From: Candidatus Poseidoniales archaeon
Lineage (GTDB): Archaea; Thermoplasmatota; Poseidoniia; Poseidoniales; Thalassarchaeaceae
Length of the DNA stretch: 39,108 nt
Reading direction: 5' to 3'
Assembly: GCA_028283505.1 (NCBI GenBank)
Contig: JAPOFX010000012.1
Span: forward strand, 1 to 39,108
Shown here piece by piece: positions 25,775-33,859 of this stretch. Within the stretch, counting starts at the first letter, position 1. The number at the start of each line of letters is the position of its first letter. The position numbers and the translations under genes were made by a program. The notes under the pieces were generated by a model that was given only the letters and a program-made list of their open reading frames with translations, had not been told where the DNA came from and made no database searches.

Positions 25775-27307
25775 ATGCCCGTTAATGTGGTCTGGTTCAA
25801 GAAAGACCTGCGGACCATGGACCACGCGCCTCTGCTGAGTGCCTCACTATCAGGGGAGCCAGTAATTTGTCTGTTCATCCTAGAGCCTGAAAGACTGGAG
25901 CTTGATGATATCGACCCAATTCATGTTCAATGGGAATTGGACTGTGCTGCCGACCTTTCATTATCACTCAAGGATTTGGGCGCAGACCTACACTTTGCAG
26001 TGGGTGATGCGGTCAGTGTCATGGAGGACCTCAATAAAACGTACGATATTGGACGATTACTATCACATGAGGAAACCGGAAACTCTTGGTCTTTTGAGAG
26101 GGACAAGCGCGTTCTAGGCTGGTGCAGAAGCAAGGGTATCGAATGGAGAGAGTATCCTCACAACGGAGTGGTGCGTAGGCTGGGAAACAGGGACGATTGG
26201 AAGAGGAGACGGGATAAGAGGATGAGGGAGCCACTAAGTGATGCTCCACTTTTCTCCGAAGGTATCCAATTTGCAGGTAAAATCCCTCGATTAGAGGATT
26301 TGGGTTTCTATCCAAGGAAGCTGGCGATGAGGCCTGTTCCGGGAGAGGGTGCAGCGATAGAGAAGCTTGAGTCATTTCTCAGTCATAGAGGGAGGGAGTA
26401 CAGACGGGGAATCTCCAGCCCCACGCTTTCTGTCGAGCATGGTTCAGGACTCTCCCCCTATTTCTCCTCTGGATCCTTGTCCATGAAGAGAGCCGTTCAG
26501 GAAACAACATCGAGAATTAAGTGGATCAGGGAGAACAGGTCAATTGTCCAAGGTCCAGAGGACTGGATCAAGAGCCTGTCATCATTCAGGAGGAGGCTGG
26601 CATGGAGATGTCACTTCATCCAAAAAATGGAGATGGAGCCGAACCTTGATTTGGTTGCGCAGAACCCTGTGATAGATAGAAATCTGGGGAGGGAACTCGA
26701 CGATGAACGGTTCGAGAGGTGGAAGGATGGCAATACAGGATGGCCTTTCCTTGATGCTTGCATGAGGCAGTTGAAATCCACGGGCTGGATAAATTTTAGG
26801 ATGAGGGCGATGATAATGTCAGCGGCTTCATACAACCTATGGATGCCATGGAGAGAGACTGGGACTTACCTTGCAAGACAGTTTCTAGACTACGAGCCGG
26901 GGGTTCACTGGTCCCAAGTTGGTATGCAGTCAGGGACGACCGGTATCAACACGATTAGGGCCTATTCAATGACCAAGCAAGGAAGAGATCAAGATCCGAA
27001 TGGCGACTATATCAGGAAATGGGTACCTGAGCTCTCGATGGTACCAACTAAGTTCATCCACGAGCCATGGAAAATGCCAATACAGCTCCAAGATGAGGTA
27101 TCATGTGTGATAGGAAGGACATACCCCTCTCCGATACTCGATGAGCTTGAGAGCAGGAAAAGGGGCATCAGCAGAAGCTACGCCGCCAGAGGAGGGGAGG
27201 AAGCAAGAGCCATTTCCAAGAAGGTCCTACAATTTCACGGTAGCCGAAGAAGACCAAGGAAAAGGAGGGGGGCGCCCATTAAAGGCGTCCAGAAGAAGCT
27301 GTTCTAG
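25775..27307 (+). CDS. Second cryptochrome/photolyase family protein, divergent class
   Basis: A 510-residue protein with the antenna-domain opening VNVVWFKKDLRTMDHAPL and the FAD-domain landmarks LSPYFSSGSLS, RLAWRCHFIQKME, TGWPFLDACMRQLKSTGW and YIRKWVPELSMVP. The His pair used for (6-4) repair in the preceding gene is replaced here (NFRMRAMIMSAASY). The segment after it (FLDYEPGVHWSQVGMQSGTTG) differs from classical CPD photolyases, so it belongs to another photolyase/cryptochrome subgroup, possibly a CPD photolyase or a sensor. The C-terminus is strongly basic (GSRRRPRKRRGAPIKG), a likely DNA-binding tail. Its stop overlaps the stop of the convergent endonuclease IV-like gene (CTAG). Confidence 0.85.
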   Translation: MPVNVVWFKKDLRTMDHAPLLSASLSGEPVICLFILEPERLELDDIDPIHVQWELDCAADLSLSLKDLGADLHFAVGDAVSVMEDLNKTYDIGRLLSHEETGNSWSFERDKRVLGWCRSKGIEWREYPHNGVVRRLGNRDDWKRRRDKRMREPLSDAPLFSEGIQFAGKIPRLEDLGFYPRKLAMRPVPGEGAAIEKLESFLSHRGREYRRGISSPTLSVEHGSGLSPYFSSGSLSMKRAVQETTSRIKWIRENRSIVQGPEDWIKSLSSFRRRLAWRCHFIQKMEMEPNLDLVAQNPVIDRNLGRELDDERFERWKDGNTGWPFLDACMRQLKSTGWINFRMRAMIMSAASYNLWMPWRETGTYLARQFLDYEPGVHWSQVGMQSGTTGINTIRAYSMTKQGRDQDPNGDYIRKWVPELSMVPTKFIHEPWKMPIQLQDEVSCVIGRTYPSPILDELESRKRGISRSYAARGGEEARAISKKVLQFHGSRRRPRKRRGAPIKGVQKKLF

Positions 27308-28401
27308 AAGAGGTCGTCATCGTCTTCCGGAGAATCGAATGACATCATCTTTGAGGGTGCCTTGGCTGTTACAGCTGGGGACTTGGAATCTTCCTTCTCC
27401 TCCCTAGTCTTAGCTTCGGCCACCTCCTGCTCTAGAAGTTCAAGCTCCTCAGGAGTTAGTCCGCTCTCCTTGGCTAACTTGATCCTTCTTTCATCGCGGG
27501 CCCTTATCTCCATCAGCCTTTGTCTGGCCTTGTCGTAGTGCTGCATCATATACATCGCATCGTGTTCTAAGAGGGGCGAATCGGAGATGATCGTGATGTC
27601 CATCCAATCACCTTCCTCAGCGAGAAATTCGGCGAATGGCTCGAACTTCAAGTCGGACTTCTTGATTTGGGTATAGTGGAGTGCGTTGCCCATCCTGTGC
27701 TCTATCCCAGCAAAGTGACAGTAGAACTTGCTACCTCCGTATGTTTCCCTCACCATGTCAAATAGCTCGGCATAGTCCTCGCTTGTCCTCATCGATCCGT
27801 GTCCCCTTGCATGTATGTGCCCCAAATTCAGAACTGGTACGGTCCCTTCCACGTGGTTACATACCTCTAGGACTTCCTCCACAGTGCCCCATAGCTCCTG
27901 CCTGCCTGATGTCTCTATGCCGACAAGGGAGGGCTCCTGCTCGGATATCCACGGAAAGGCGGTATACGCGTCCTCGTCCTGTTCTCCCCAGATACTCCTA
28001 ACCCGGTCCACTATGCCGGAGAAGATATTGGCAACCTGCTCATTGGCCTCAGTACCTGGATCGTATTCCCCGTATGGGCCGACGTGGTACACTAGGTGTC
28101 TGGCGTTGATGATCTTCCCGGCCTGCATTGACGCCTCCATCTTGGCCAATGACCTGTTTCTTTCCCTTCTGTTACCGAGGAGCTCAGCATAATAGGGGCC
28201 ATGCAGATTCATCTCTATTCCAGAGTCCCATGACAATATACCCGCCTGCCAGTATTGATCGAAATGCTTGGGCTGGACTGGCCTAACTGTTTGAATCTCC
28301 ATGGCTTCCAAGCCTAGTGCTGTGATGTCATCCATGCCCTCTACAATAGTTCGTCCTTTGCAGGAAAGAGGCACTCCCGCCGGACCCAGTTTTAGTGACA
28401 T
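27304..28401 (-). CDS. Endonuclease IV-like TIM-barrel protein (archaeal Nfo family)
   Basis: A 365-residue protein with an AP endonuclease 2 (TIM barrel) domain over residues 1-285. Probable metal ligands appear in order: H67 in LHGPYY, H106 in VYHVGPYG, E163 in GIETSGRQ, N192/H195 in LNLGHIHARGHG, H229 in YCHFAGIEH, H242 and D274 in ISDSPLLEHDA. This is the pattern of the archaeal branch (IDFAHLHAR...CESP), but the usual Asp is Asn at 192 and the last Glu is Asp at 274. Residues 285-345 form a charged coiled coil, and the tail is acidic (SPEDDDDLF). Endonuclease IV cuts DNA at abasic sites. The ATG is chosen over an upstream TTG. It shares the strand with pelota and the PfkB-like gene. Confidence 0.75.
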   Translation of the reverse strand: MSLKLGPAGVPLSCKGRTIVEGMDDITALGLEAMEIQTVRPVQPKHFDQYWQAGILSWDSGIEMNLHGPYYAELLGNRRERNRSLAKMEASMQAGKIINARHLVYHVGPYGEYDPGTEANEQVANIFSGIVDRVRSIWGEQDEDAYTAFPWISEQEPSLVGIETSGRQELWGTVEEVLEVCNHVEGTVPVLNLGHIHARGHGSMRTSEDYAELFDMVRETYGGSKFYCHFAGIEHRMGNALHYTQIKKSDLKFEPFAEFLAEEGDWMDITIISDSPLLEHDAMYMMQHYDKARQRLMEIRARDERRIKLAKESGLTPEELELLEQEVAEAKTREEKEDSKSPAVTAKAPSKMMSFDSPEDDDDLF

Positions 28402-28490
28402 GCTTGTGGCCTCGCGGGTCCCAGCGAAAGGACGTCCATTCAAAAGGGGTTTCTGCTAAAAGTACGAATTATGGCTTCATAGCCAATTTA

Positions 28491-29138
28491 CTACCAGGAT
28501 GATGCGGCCCTAATGCCACTAATTCCGGGTCCTGAATAAGGGAGCGATTTAAGGAATCCAGCGAGCCAAACTATGCCAGTCCCGTGTTCTGTGATGTCGA
28601 CCTCGAAACTACCCATGGCATGCGATAACGAAACAGAGGAACCACCCGATGTGATCCCGCAAACGATTGGAACCATCGTTTTGGCCCTGACCGAGGATAA
28701 GAAGCCATCCTCCTCCATACCTTCCAATGAGGAAACGGCCCTCATCGCCTCGCTAGTAAAGAACAAAACGTGGATCTGCCTCATCTTACCGATTACTAAT
28801 CCCCATGTCTTTGAGATTGATCCTTGATCCTCTGGAATATCCACCACCATTACATTCCTGCAACCCTCGAGCTCGGCGAATGTCATTGATGCAGACCATG
28901 CCATTGCGGGACTTTTGCCTAGATTCACCATGGATGAGCAGTTGACCATCCAATGCGCTGTCTCCATTAGTTTCTTCCAGTCAATGGCACCATGGTCAAA
29001 TGTCTCGAATGGCACCCCATTGGCGGAGGTCACAATTTTGCTGGGGACGCCCATGCCCAGAGCTGTCAAAGCTACTGCGCTGGCGTTGTCACTGCCACCT
29101 GGTTCGCCCAATGATATCAGCCGGGGAGGGGCTTCCAT
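28491..29138 (-). CDS. Short, degenerate PfkB/ribokinase-like protein
   Basis: A 215-residue protein, against about 300 for the PfkB family. GEPGGSDNASAVALTALGMG (11-30) resembles the GGxxxNxAxxLAxLG sugar-binding start, but the preceding residues and the lid are missing. IDWKKLMETAHWMVNCS (52-68) resembles the helix and strand before the substrate site. The C-terminus VDITEHGTGIVWLAGFLKSL aligns without gaps over GAGDxFxAGFLxxL. There the catalytic Asp of GAGD is Ile (I189). It may be a non-catalytic protein or have a changed function. It lies between pelota and the endonuclease IV-like gene on the same strand. The family call rests on these motifs only. Confidence 0.45.
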   Translation of the reverse strand: MEAPPRLISLGEPGGSDNASAVALTALGMGVPSKIVTSANGVPFETFDHGAIDWKKLMETAHWMVNCSSMVNLGKSPAMAWSASMTFAELEGCRNVMVVDIPEDQGSISKTWGLVIGKMRQIHVLFFTSEAMRAVSSLEGMEEDGFLSSVRAKTMVPIVCGITSGGSSVSLSHAMGSFEVDITEHGTGIVWLAGFLKSLPYSGPGISGIRAASSW

Positions 29139-29168
29139 GATTGTACCCGATGATAATTAGTCATAGGA

Positions 29169-30230
29169 TTAATGGTCCAGCTTCCACCTTAGAAGAGCTA
29201 TGGCTCCGCCTAGGCCCAACAGTTGCTGTCCGGAGTCGTGGTCGACTGAGCATTGGATAACCTCCCCCCTGGATGACTTAACTTCCTGGCATATCCGTTC
29301 CCATCTGCCTTTGGAGTCGTCGTCGCCCTCTCTTATCATTGAGGCGTCAATGATCAGTGATTCCACCGCACCTTGTGAGGCCGCGTCAGAGATGAGAGAT
29401 ATGCCGTAAGTTACCGCACCATCGACCGAGACTCTCCTCAGTGCCTCTTCTATGGCTCTGATTTCCTTCACTAGTACATGTTCCCCGAGGACTGTATCTG
29501 CCGCTCCTTCAGAAAGTACCTCATTGGCTGCTGACCTTCCTCCAATGGATGTGGGTGCATTCGTTATGGTATTCTTCGAACCTGAGTCTCTGAGGCTCTT
29601 CTCGAACTTCTCCCTTGCCATCCCGGGACCGCATATTACCAATGGCATCTCATCATTGAAAACCAAACCGACTTCCTTTGCCACCTCATCAAAGAAGGCA
29701 CTCCTTACTGATGATGGGTCGTTCACCCTCTTTCCCCCTCCTCTCATGGAGAACTGTGAGACGTCCCTTATCCCTCTTGATGTCACTTCGAATACCAGAA
29801 TCTCGTCTGATTCTACTACTATGAGTCCGGCTTTAGCTTTGGTGCCTGATGATATCGCCTCAGCGATCAGGTCTAGATCGGACCTTTCCAAACCTCCCTC
29901 TCTGGATATCTCTACTTCATCGCCTGGCGATACGATATGGGTGTGATGGCTACCAACATCTATCTTGGCCTCCTTGATGACACCGTGGACCCTGAGGTTG
30001 TCTGTGAAAGACTGGAATGCTGTCTCATGGGCATCCAGAAGTATCCACATCGGCTTTCTCTCAGCGCTCTTCGCTCTTCCATCCTCCTTGGTTCCGGTTG
30101 TGGAGTCCCTTCTGTGGGAAAGCATGCCAACCGAGGAGCCCCTCCTACATATTTTGGAGAGCACCCAGAGGTCATCTTCATCCTCGACGCGTAGACGAAC
30201 CCCCTCATCGAGTCGCTTTACCCTGCGCAT
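29169..30230 (-). CDS. pelA: aPelota, ribosome rescue factor (Dom34/Pelota)
   Basis: A 353-residue archaeal Pelota, normal length. It recognises stalled ribosomes with aEF1A or ABCE1 and promotes subunit dissociation. Domain 1 (residues 1-130) is a Sm-like fold with DEDDLWVLSKICRRGS. The eRF1-like central domain includes SQFSMRGGGKRVNDPSSVRSAFFDEV and GPGMAREKFEKSL. The C-terminal domain contains VTYGISLISDAASQGAVESLIIDASMI and GEVIQCSVDHDSGQQLLGLGGAIALLR. There is no GGQ, as expected for Pelota as opposed to aRF1. It starts eight bases after the formate-THF ligase stop, so the two are likely co-transcribed. Confidence 0.95.
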   Translation of the reverse strand: MRRVKRLDEGVRLRVEDEDDLWVLSKICRRGSSVGMLSHRRDSTTGTKEDGRAKSAERKPMWILLDAHETAFQSFTDNLRVHGVIKEAKIDVGSHHTHIVSPGDEVEISREGGLERSDLDLIAEAISSGTKAKAGLIVVESDEILVFEVTSRGIRDVSQFSMRGGGKRVNDPSSVRSAFFDEVAKEVGLVFNDEMPLVICGPGMAREKFEKSLRDSGSKNTITNAPTSIGGRSAANEVLSEGAADTVLGEHVLVKEIRAIEEALRRVSVDGAVTYGISLISDAASQGAVESLIIDASMIREGDDDSKGRWERICQEVKSSRGEVIQCSVDHDSGQQLLGLGGAIALLRWKLDH

Positions 30231-30238
30231 GTTTCCAC

Positions 30239-31954
30239 CTATCCGAAGACCCCTATGAGTAGTCCCTCATCATCCATGTCCATATCCATCGCCGCAGGCC
30301 TAGTGGGCAGTCCTGGCATCGTCATCATGGATCCGCAAACAGCGACAACAAAGCCCGCACCTGCATTCAGCCTAGCCTCCCTTACCTGCAGGGTAAATCC
30401 AACAGGGGCCCCCAAAACTTTCTTGTCGTGACTGAAGGAATACTGTGTCTTCGCCATGCAGACCGGGAGATTGCCAAAGCCCCACTTCTCAAACTTCTCA
30501 AGAGAAGACGCGGCTGACGGACTAAGGTCGACGTTGTTCGCCCCATACACATTGGTTCCTATCCTGAGTATAGCTTCCTTTGACGACATTCCCGGATCGA
30601 CAACCGGGGTGAATGGACTTCCTGCCTCCTCGTAAGACTCGCAGGCGGATACCACTGAGTCTGCTAGATCGGAAGCACCTGAGCCACCTTCCGAGAAACC
30701 ATCGAAGAGAACTATGTCCGTCGCCCCCGCCTTATCCGCCTCTTCCCGAATAGCTTCGATTTCTGCGTCCGTATCTGTATGGAACCTATTGACTGAGACC
30801 ACCACTGGTATGGAGGTGGCGACCAAGTTCTTAACGTGCCTCCTGAGATTTGAAGACGCCCCCAATCTCACCGCTTCAACATTTTCCGTCTCTATTTCCT
30901 CCTTAGTTGGCCTAGACCCACCCCCTCCAGCTACTCCTCCTCCGTGAAGCTTCATCGACCTGACTGTGACATTGAGTACGATGCAACTGGGGGATATCCC
31001 TGAAGCTAGCGCCTTGATGTGTAATGCCTTCTCGGCCCCCATTTCTGCTCCGAACCCGGCCTCCGTGACCACGTAGTCGGATCTGGATAGAGCTAGTTCA
31101 TCAGCAATGATTGAGGAGTTCCCATGAGCGATGTTGGCGAATGGCCCGCAATGGACAAAGGCAGGATTCCCCTCTAGGGTCTGCACTAGGTTTGGTAGCA
31201 TGGCCTCCCTGAGGAGAAGTGCCATGGATCCTGCCGCGCCAATATCCTCGGCAGTGACTGGGGTGCCCGAATTCGATTCGGCCACAATTATTCTCCCGAG
31301 CCTCTGCCTAAGATCCTCATAGCTCTTCGACAGAGATAGAATTGCCATCACTTCGCTCGCTGCGGTGATATCGAATCTCTCCGAACGGGTGACCCCAGTT
31401 GCAGGGCCCCCCAGGCCTATGCTGACCTGCCTCAGGGTCCTATCGTTCATGTCGATTACCCTGGGCCAGAATATCCGATTGGTATCAATTCCCAATTTGT
31501 TCCCTCTGTGGAGGTGATTGTCGAGTATCGCAGAGCAGAGGTTGTGGGCCGATGTTATGGCATGGAGGTCCCCCGTAAAATGCAGATTGATTTGTTCCAT
31601 GGGGATGACTTGGGAGTACCCCCCTCCGGCCGCGCCCCCCTTGATTCCAAAAACGGGACCGAGGGATGGCTCCCTGATCACACAGCATGCGTTGTGTCCA
31701 CGGTGGTTAAGTCCCTGATTGAGGCCGATAGTTGTGACAGTCTTGCCCTCTCCATAGGGTGTTGGGTTTACGCTCGTCACCAGAATCAGCCTACCCTTCT
31801 GGTTGACCAAGCCCGAGGACAGGGCCCTCCAAGACACCTTTGCGATATGGGGGCCATGGAAAATCAGATCACTGCTAGCCAGTCCTAACTGCTTTGCGAC
31901 TTCCTCTATGTTCATGGGTTCTGTCGCACGGGCTATGTCAAGGTCGCTGTCCAT
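30239..31954 (-). CDS. fhs: Formate--tetrahydrofolate ligase
   Basis: ATP-dependent synthesis of 10-formyl-THF from formate and THF, feeding purines and other one-carbon needs. The 571-residue protein keeps the P-loop-like PTPYGEGKT (64-72), REPSLGPVFGIKGGAAGGGYSQV read across the active site, INLHFTGDLHAITSAHNL, MKLHGGGVAGGGG, YGNLPV-like FGNLPVCMAKTQYSFSHD and a C-terminal MMTMPGLPTRPAA. Length and motifs match bacterial enzymes. The presence of folate-type one-carbon metabolism fits marine Thermoplasmatota-like archaea better than methanogens. The ATG is supported by an AT-rich element 28-34 bases upstream; a GTG six codons earlier would overlap that spacing. Confidence 0.95.
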   Translation of the reverse strand: MDSDLDIARATEPMNIEEVAKQLGLASSDLIFHGPHIAKVSWRALSSGLVNQKGRLILVTSVNPTPYGEGKTVTTIGLNQGLNHRGHNACCVIREPSLGPVFGIKGGAAGGGYSQVIPMEQINLHFTGDLHAITSAHNLCSAILDNHLHRGNKLGIDTNRIFWPRVIDMNDRTLRQVSIGLGGPATGVTRSERFDITAASEVMAILSLSKSYEDLRQRLGRIIVAESNSGTPVTAEDIGAAGSMALLLREAMLPNLVQTLEGNPAFVHCGPFANIAHGNSSIIADELALSRSDYVVTEAGFGAEMGAEKALHIKALASGISPSCIVLNVTVRSMKLHGGGVAGGGGSRPTKEEIETENVEAVRLGASSNLRRHVKNLVATSIPVVVSVNRFHTDTDAEIEAIREEADKAGATDIVLFDGFSEGGSGASDLADSVVSACESYEEAGSPFTPVVDPGMSSKEAILRIGTNVYGANNVDLSPSAASSLEKFEKWGFGNLPVCMAKTQYSFSHDKKVLGAPVGFTLQVREARLNAGAGFVVAVCGSMMTMPGLPTRPAAMDMDMDDEGLLIGVFG

Positions 31955-31981
31955 AGTATCCGGAGGGGTCACACATACCCG

Positions 31982-31988
31982 TTATTTT
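31982..31988 (-). promoter_or_regulatory. TATA-like element before fhs
   Basis: On the minus strand AAAATAA lies 28-34 bases before the fhs ATG in the gap shared with divergent aroE. This is the spacing expected for a near-leaderless archaeal transcript. Confidence 0.35.
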
Positions 31989-32061
31989 CGGTCAGAGAGC
32001 CATAGACCGAATCATTCTCAATGGGGCACAGAGACGACCGGGACGAGAGGAGGAGTGCGGA

Positions 32062-32796
32062 TTGGGTTATCCTAGTTTCTGGGGTGTTGCTGGCTATCCG
32101 ATTTCACATTCTCTGACGCCTCGTCTTTTCGAGATTGTCGGTAGCGCACTTGGTTTTGGGGGTGTGAAAGCCGTATCCTTGGAGGCAAGAAGTGCGGAGG
32201 AGTTCCTCGAGAAAGCTACGGAACTAGATGGGGATCTTTGGATATCGTGCACAAGCCCGCTAAAGAATTCGGTTTGCAAAAAGCTAGGGATTGAAGTTCT
32301 TGCCAGCTTGGAAGCAGTCAATCAGGTAAGAAGGGTTGCCGGTCAGTGGGAGGGGGTAAACACCGATGGCGAAGGTTTCGTCATCGCATGCAGGCACATT
32401 GGCTTGAATCCTGAAGGGAGGACTCTTGAGATTAAGGGAGGGGGTTCGACTGCGAGGTCAATAGCTCTGTCATGGACAGAGTCCGGAGGAAAGCTATCCC
32501 TTATTCATGGCAGGAGGGTTTTATCAGATGGCCCATGGATGAAATCAATAGCAGAGAAAGGGGTAGTTCCTGATGTTTCCATCGATACAGATAGCTCACC
32601 GGGACATGAATTGGACATGGAAGACTCCCAAATGAGGCGTTTATCGATCTCTTATGGGAAATCCTCCAGTTACGATGGTTTTCCAATCGTTATGTTAACA
32701 GCACAGCACCTGGAGGCGTGGAAGGCATTGTTCACTCCAGAAAGAATTGATCAGTTGCCATCATTAGAAGAGGTCTTGCATCTTCTTTCTATGTAG
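32062..32796 (+). CDS. aroE: Shikimate dehydrogenase
   Basis: NADP-dependent reduction of 3-dehydroshikimate in aromatic amino acid synthesis. The 244-residue protein is shorter than the usual about 270. Substrate-site residues are kept: GYPISHSLTP (11-20) with both Ser, CTSPLK with catalytic K68, EAVNQV with N87, GVNTDGEGF with N100 and D102, and MLTAQ with Q215. The nucleotide-binding loop reads KGGGSTARS (125-133) in place of GAGGAARA. The segment corresponding to the second NADP-domain half (NxxYxPxxT) is shortened and hard to align, which accounts for the missing length. The start is TTG with GAGGAGG upstream. It is divergent from fhs. Confidence 0.85.
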   Translation: MGYPSFWGVAGYPISHSLTPRLFEIVGSALGFGGVKAVSLEARSAEEFLEKATELDGDLWISCTSPLKNSVCKKLGIEVLASLEAVNQVRRVAGQWEGVNTDGEGFVIACRHIGLNPEGRTLEIKGGGSTARSIALSWTESGGKLSLIHGRRVLSDGPWMKSIAEKGVVPDVSIDTDSSPGHELDMEDSQMRRLSISYGKSSSYDGFPIVMLTAQHLEAWKALFTPERIDQLPSLEEVLHLLSM

Positions 32797-32826
32797 TATC
32801 GCCACGGAGGCTGTTACTTCAAGATG

Positions 32827-33564
32827 CTATCCTATCGAGAAAATGAACATAAGAGGCATGGTCACTATCCCAAGCAAGAGGGCCCCAATGCCCTTTCCGA
32901 GAGATTCCCTCTGGGCCCAATTAGCTTTTGCAAATAGAGCAGATGGGACTATTACCCATATCGAGAGTATGAAGAGCGGGCTTTGTTTGACTGGGTCCTT
33001 CTCAAAAAAACGCAACTCAATCGATTGTACATCGTGAGTCCCGGCCAGATGGATGTCTCCCTCGTGAATACGAAACAAAAGTAAGGGCCCTGGAGATGAT
33101 TGTGTCTGCGTCGAATCATCATAATACCTCCCGAGTACAGCCTCCCATTCCCTTCCGTAATCGTCAATGAATTCCAGGTCCCCCCAGAAATTTCTGTAGG
33201 GGTCGATTTCCCCTTGGAAGTTATTAGTTCGAATTTCAAGTGCGACAAAATCCAAATTCCGGATATCTATTTCGATATGATTCGGGGTCTCGATTGAATG
33301 CGCAGTGTAGTTGAGAGTGTGATTGTAGTAGGTGAGCTGGAATTCTTCAACGTAGGAGTGGTCTGACGATTGCCAATGTGGACCGGGATTAGTGCCCAAG
33401 TCACTAGTCGCGATAATACCACTAAAAACCACCAACACCGGAATCAGAGCAAAGCCCATCCACCACCAAGCTGATGACGTTTTTTCCTCGGGTTTCTCCT
33501 CTCTGACTTCGGGTTCTTCAATGCCCAAATCCCACCATTGGTCCTCCTTTTGATCTTCAATCAT
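32827..33564 (-). CDS. Three-helix membrane protein with extracytoplasmic domain, unknown function
   Basis: A 245-residue protein I do not recognise. A highly charged cytoplasmic N-terminus (1-30) with a DQWWDLG motif precedes a membrane helix at about 33-52. About 140 extracytoplasmic residues of beta character follow (YVEEFQLTYYNHTLNYTAH, ending with RFFEKDPVKQSP), then helices at about 196-213 and 223-243 with a short Lys/Arg-rich loop between. The ATG chosen overlaps the end of the upstream small membrane protein by eight bases; an ATG two codons earlier is equally possible, and the much longer open frame is part of the neighbour's region. The two genes probably act together. It is last in the gatD-led block. 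Confidence 0.6.
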   Translation of the reverse strand: MIEDQKEDQWWDLGIEEPEVREEKPEEKTSSAWWWMGFALIPVLVVFSGIIATSDLGTNPGPHWQSSDHSYVEEFQLTYYNHTLNYTAHSIETPNHIEIDIRNLDFVALEIRTNNFQGEIDPYRNFWGDLEFIDDYGREWEAVLGRYYDDSTQTQSSPGPLLLFRIHEGDIHLAGTHDVQSIELRFFEKDPVKQSPLFILSIWVIVPSALFAKANWAQRESLGKGIGALLLGIVTMPLMFIFSIG

Positions 33565-33838
33565 TGCCATCACTTGTGGGAGTCTCCAGATTTTGTAGCT
33601 TGGACTTGAGGCGATTATTTTCTTTTTTGAGGGCCCGGTGAGACAAAAATAAACCAACAAGGAGGATAGTAAATAGTAAAATATTAACTTGCGAAGTAAA
33701 CATATACAGCGAAGCCAAGTCACCGTGTCTCTCTGCGGTGGCCTCTCCTGTGAAGTTGAAGGCCCAGATATTCATGTACCCAATAAAAGCAAGAATTGCG
33801 AGTGCTATCATGCCTTTGAGATAACCAAAAATACCCAT
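33557..33838 (-). CDS. Small two-helix membrane protein with C-terminal coiled coil
   Basis: A 93-residue protein with membrane helices at about 7-28 and 44-66 and a charged coiled coil after them (HRALKKENNRLKSKLQNLE). A short extracytoplasmic loop carries the ERHGD motif. A GGGTGT sequence precedes the ATG in an AT-rich gap of about 20 bases after the carboxylase gene. It overlaps the downstream membrane protein by eight bases. The family is unknown. Confidence 0.65.
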   Translation of the reverse strand: MGIFGYLKGMIALAILAFIGYMNIWAFNFTGEATAERHGDLASLYMFTSQVNILLFTILLVGLFLSHRALKKENNRLKSKLQNLETPTSDGND

Positions 33839-33859
33839 ATTTACACCCTTTTAAAATAT

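Noticed and set aside
27284-27307. QKKLF at the C-terminus of the second photolyase, resembling a PCNA-binding PIP box
   Set aside because: The spacing does not fit QxxLxxFF; it more likely ends the basic tail by chance.
33565-33723. N-terminal extension of the three-helix membrane protein (longest open frame)
   Set aside because: It would overlap most of the upstream small membrane protein, whose own frame has clear helices and a coiled coil.
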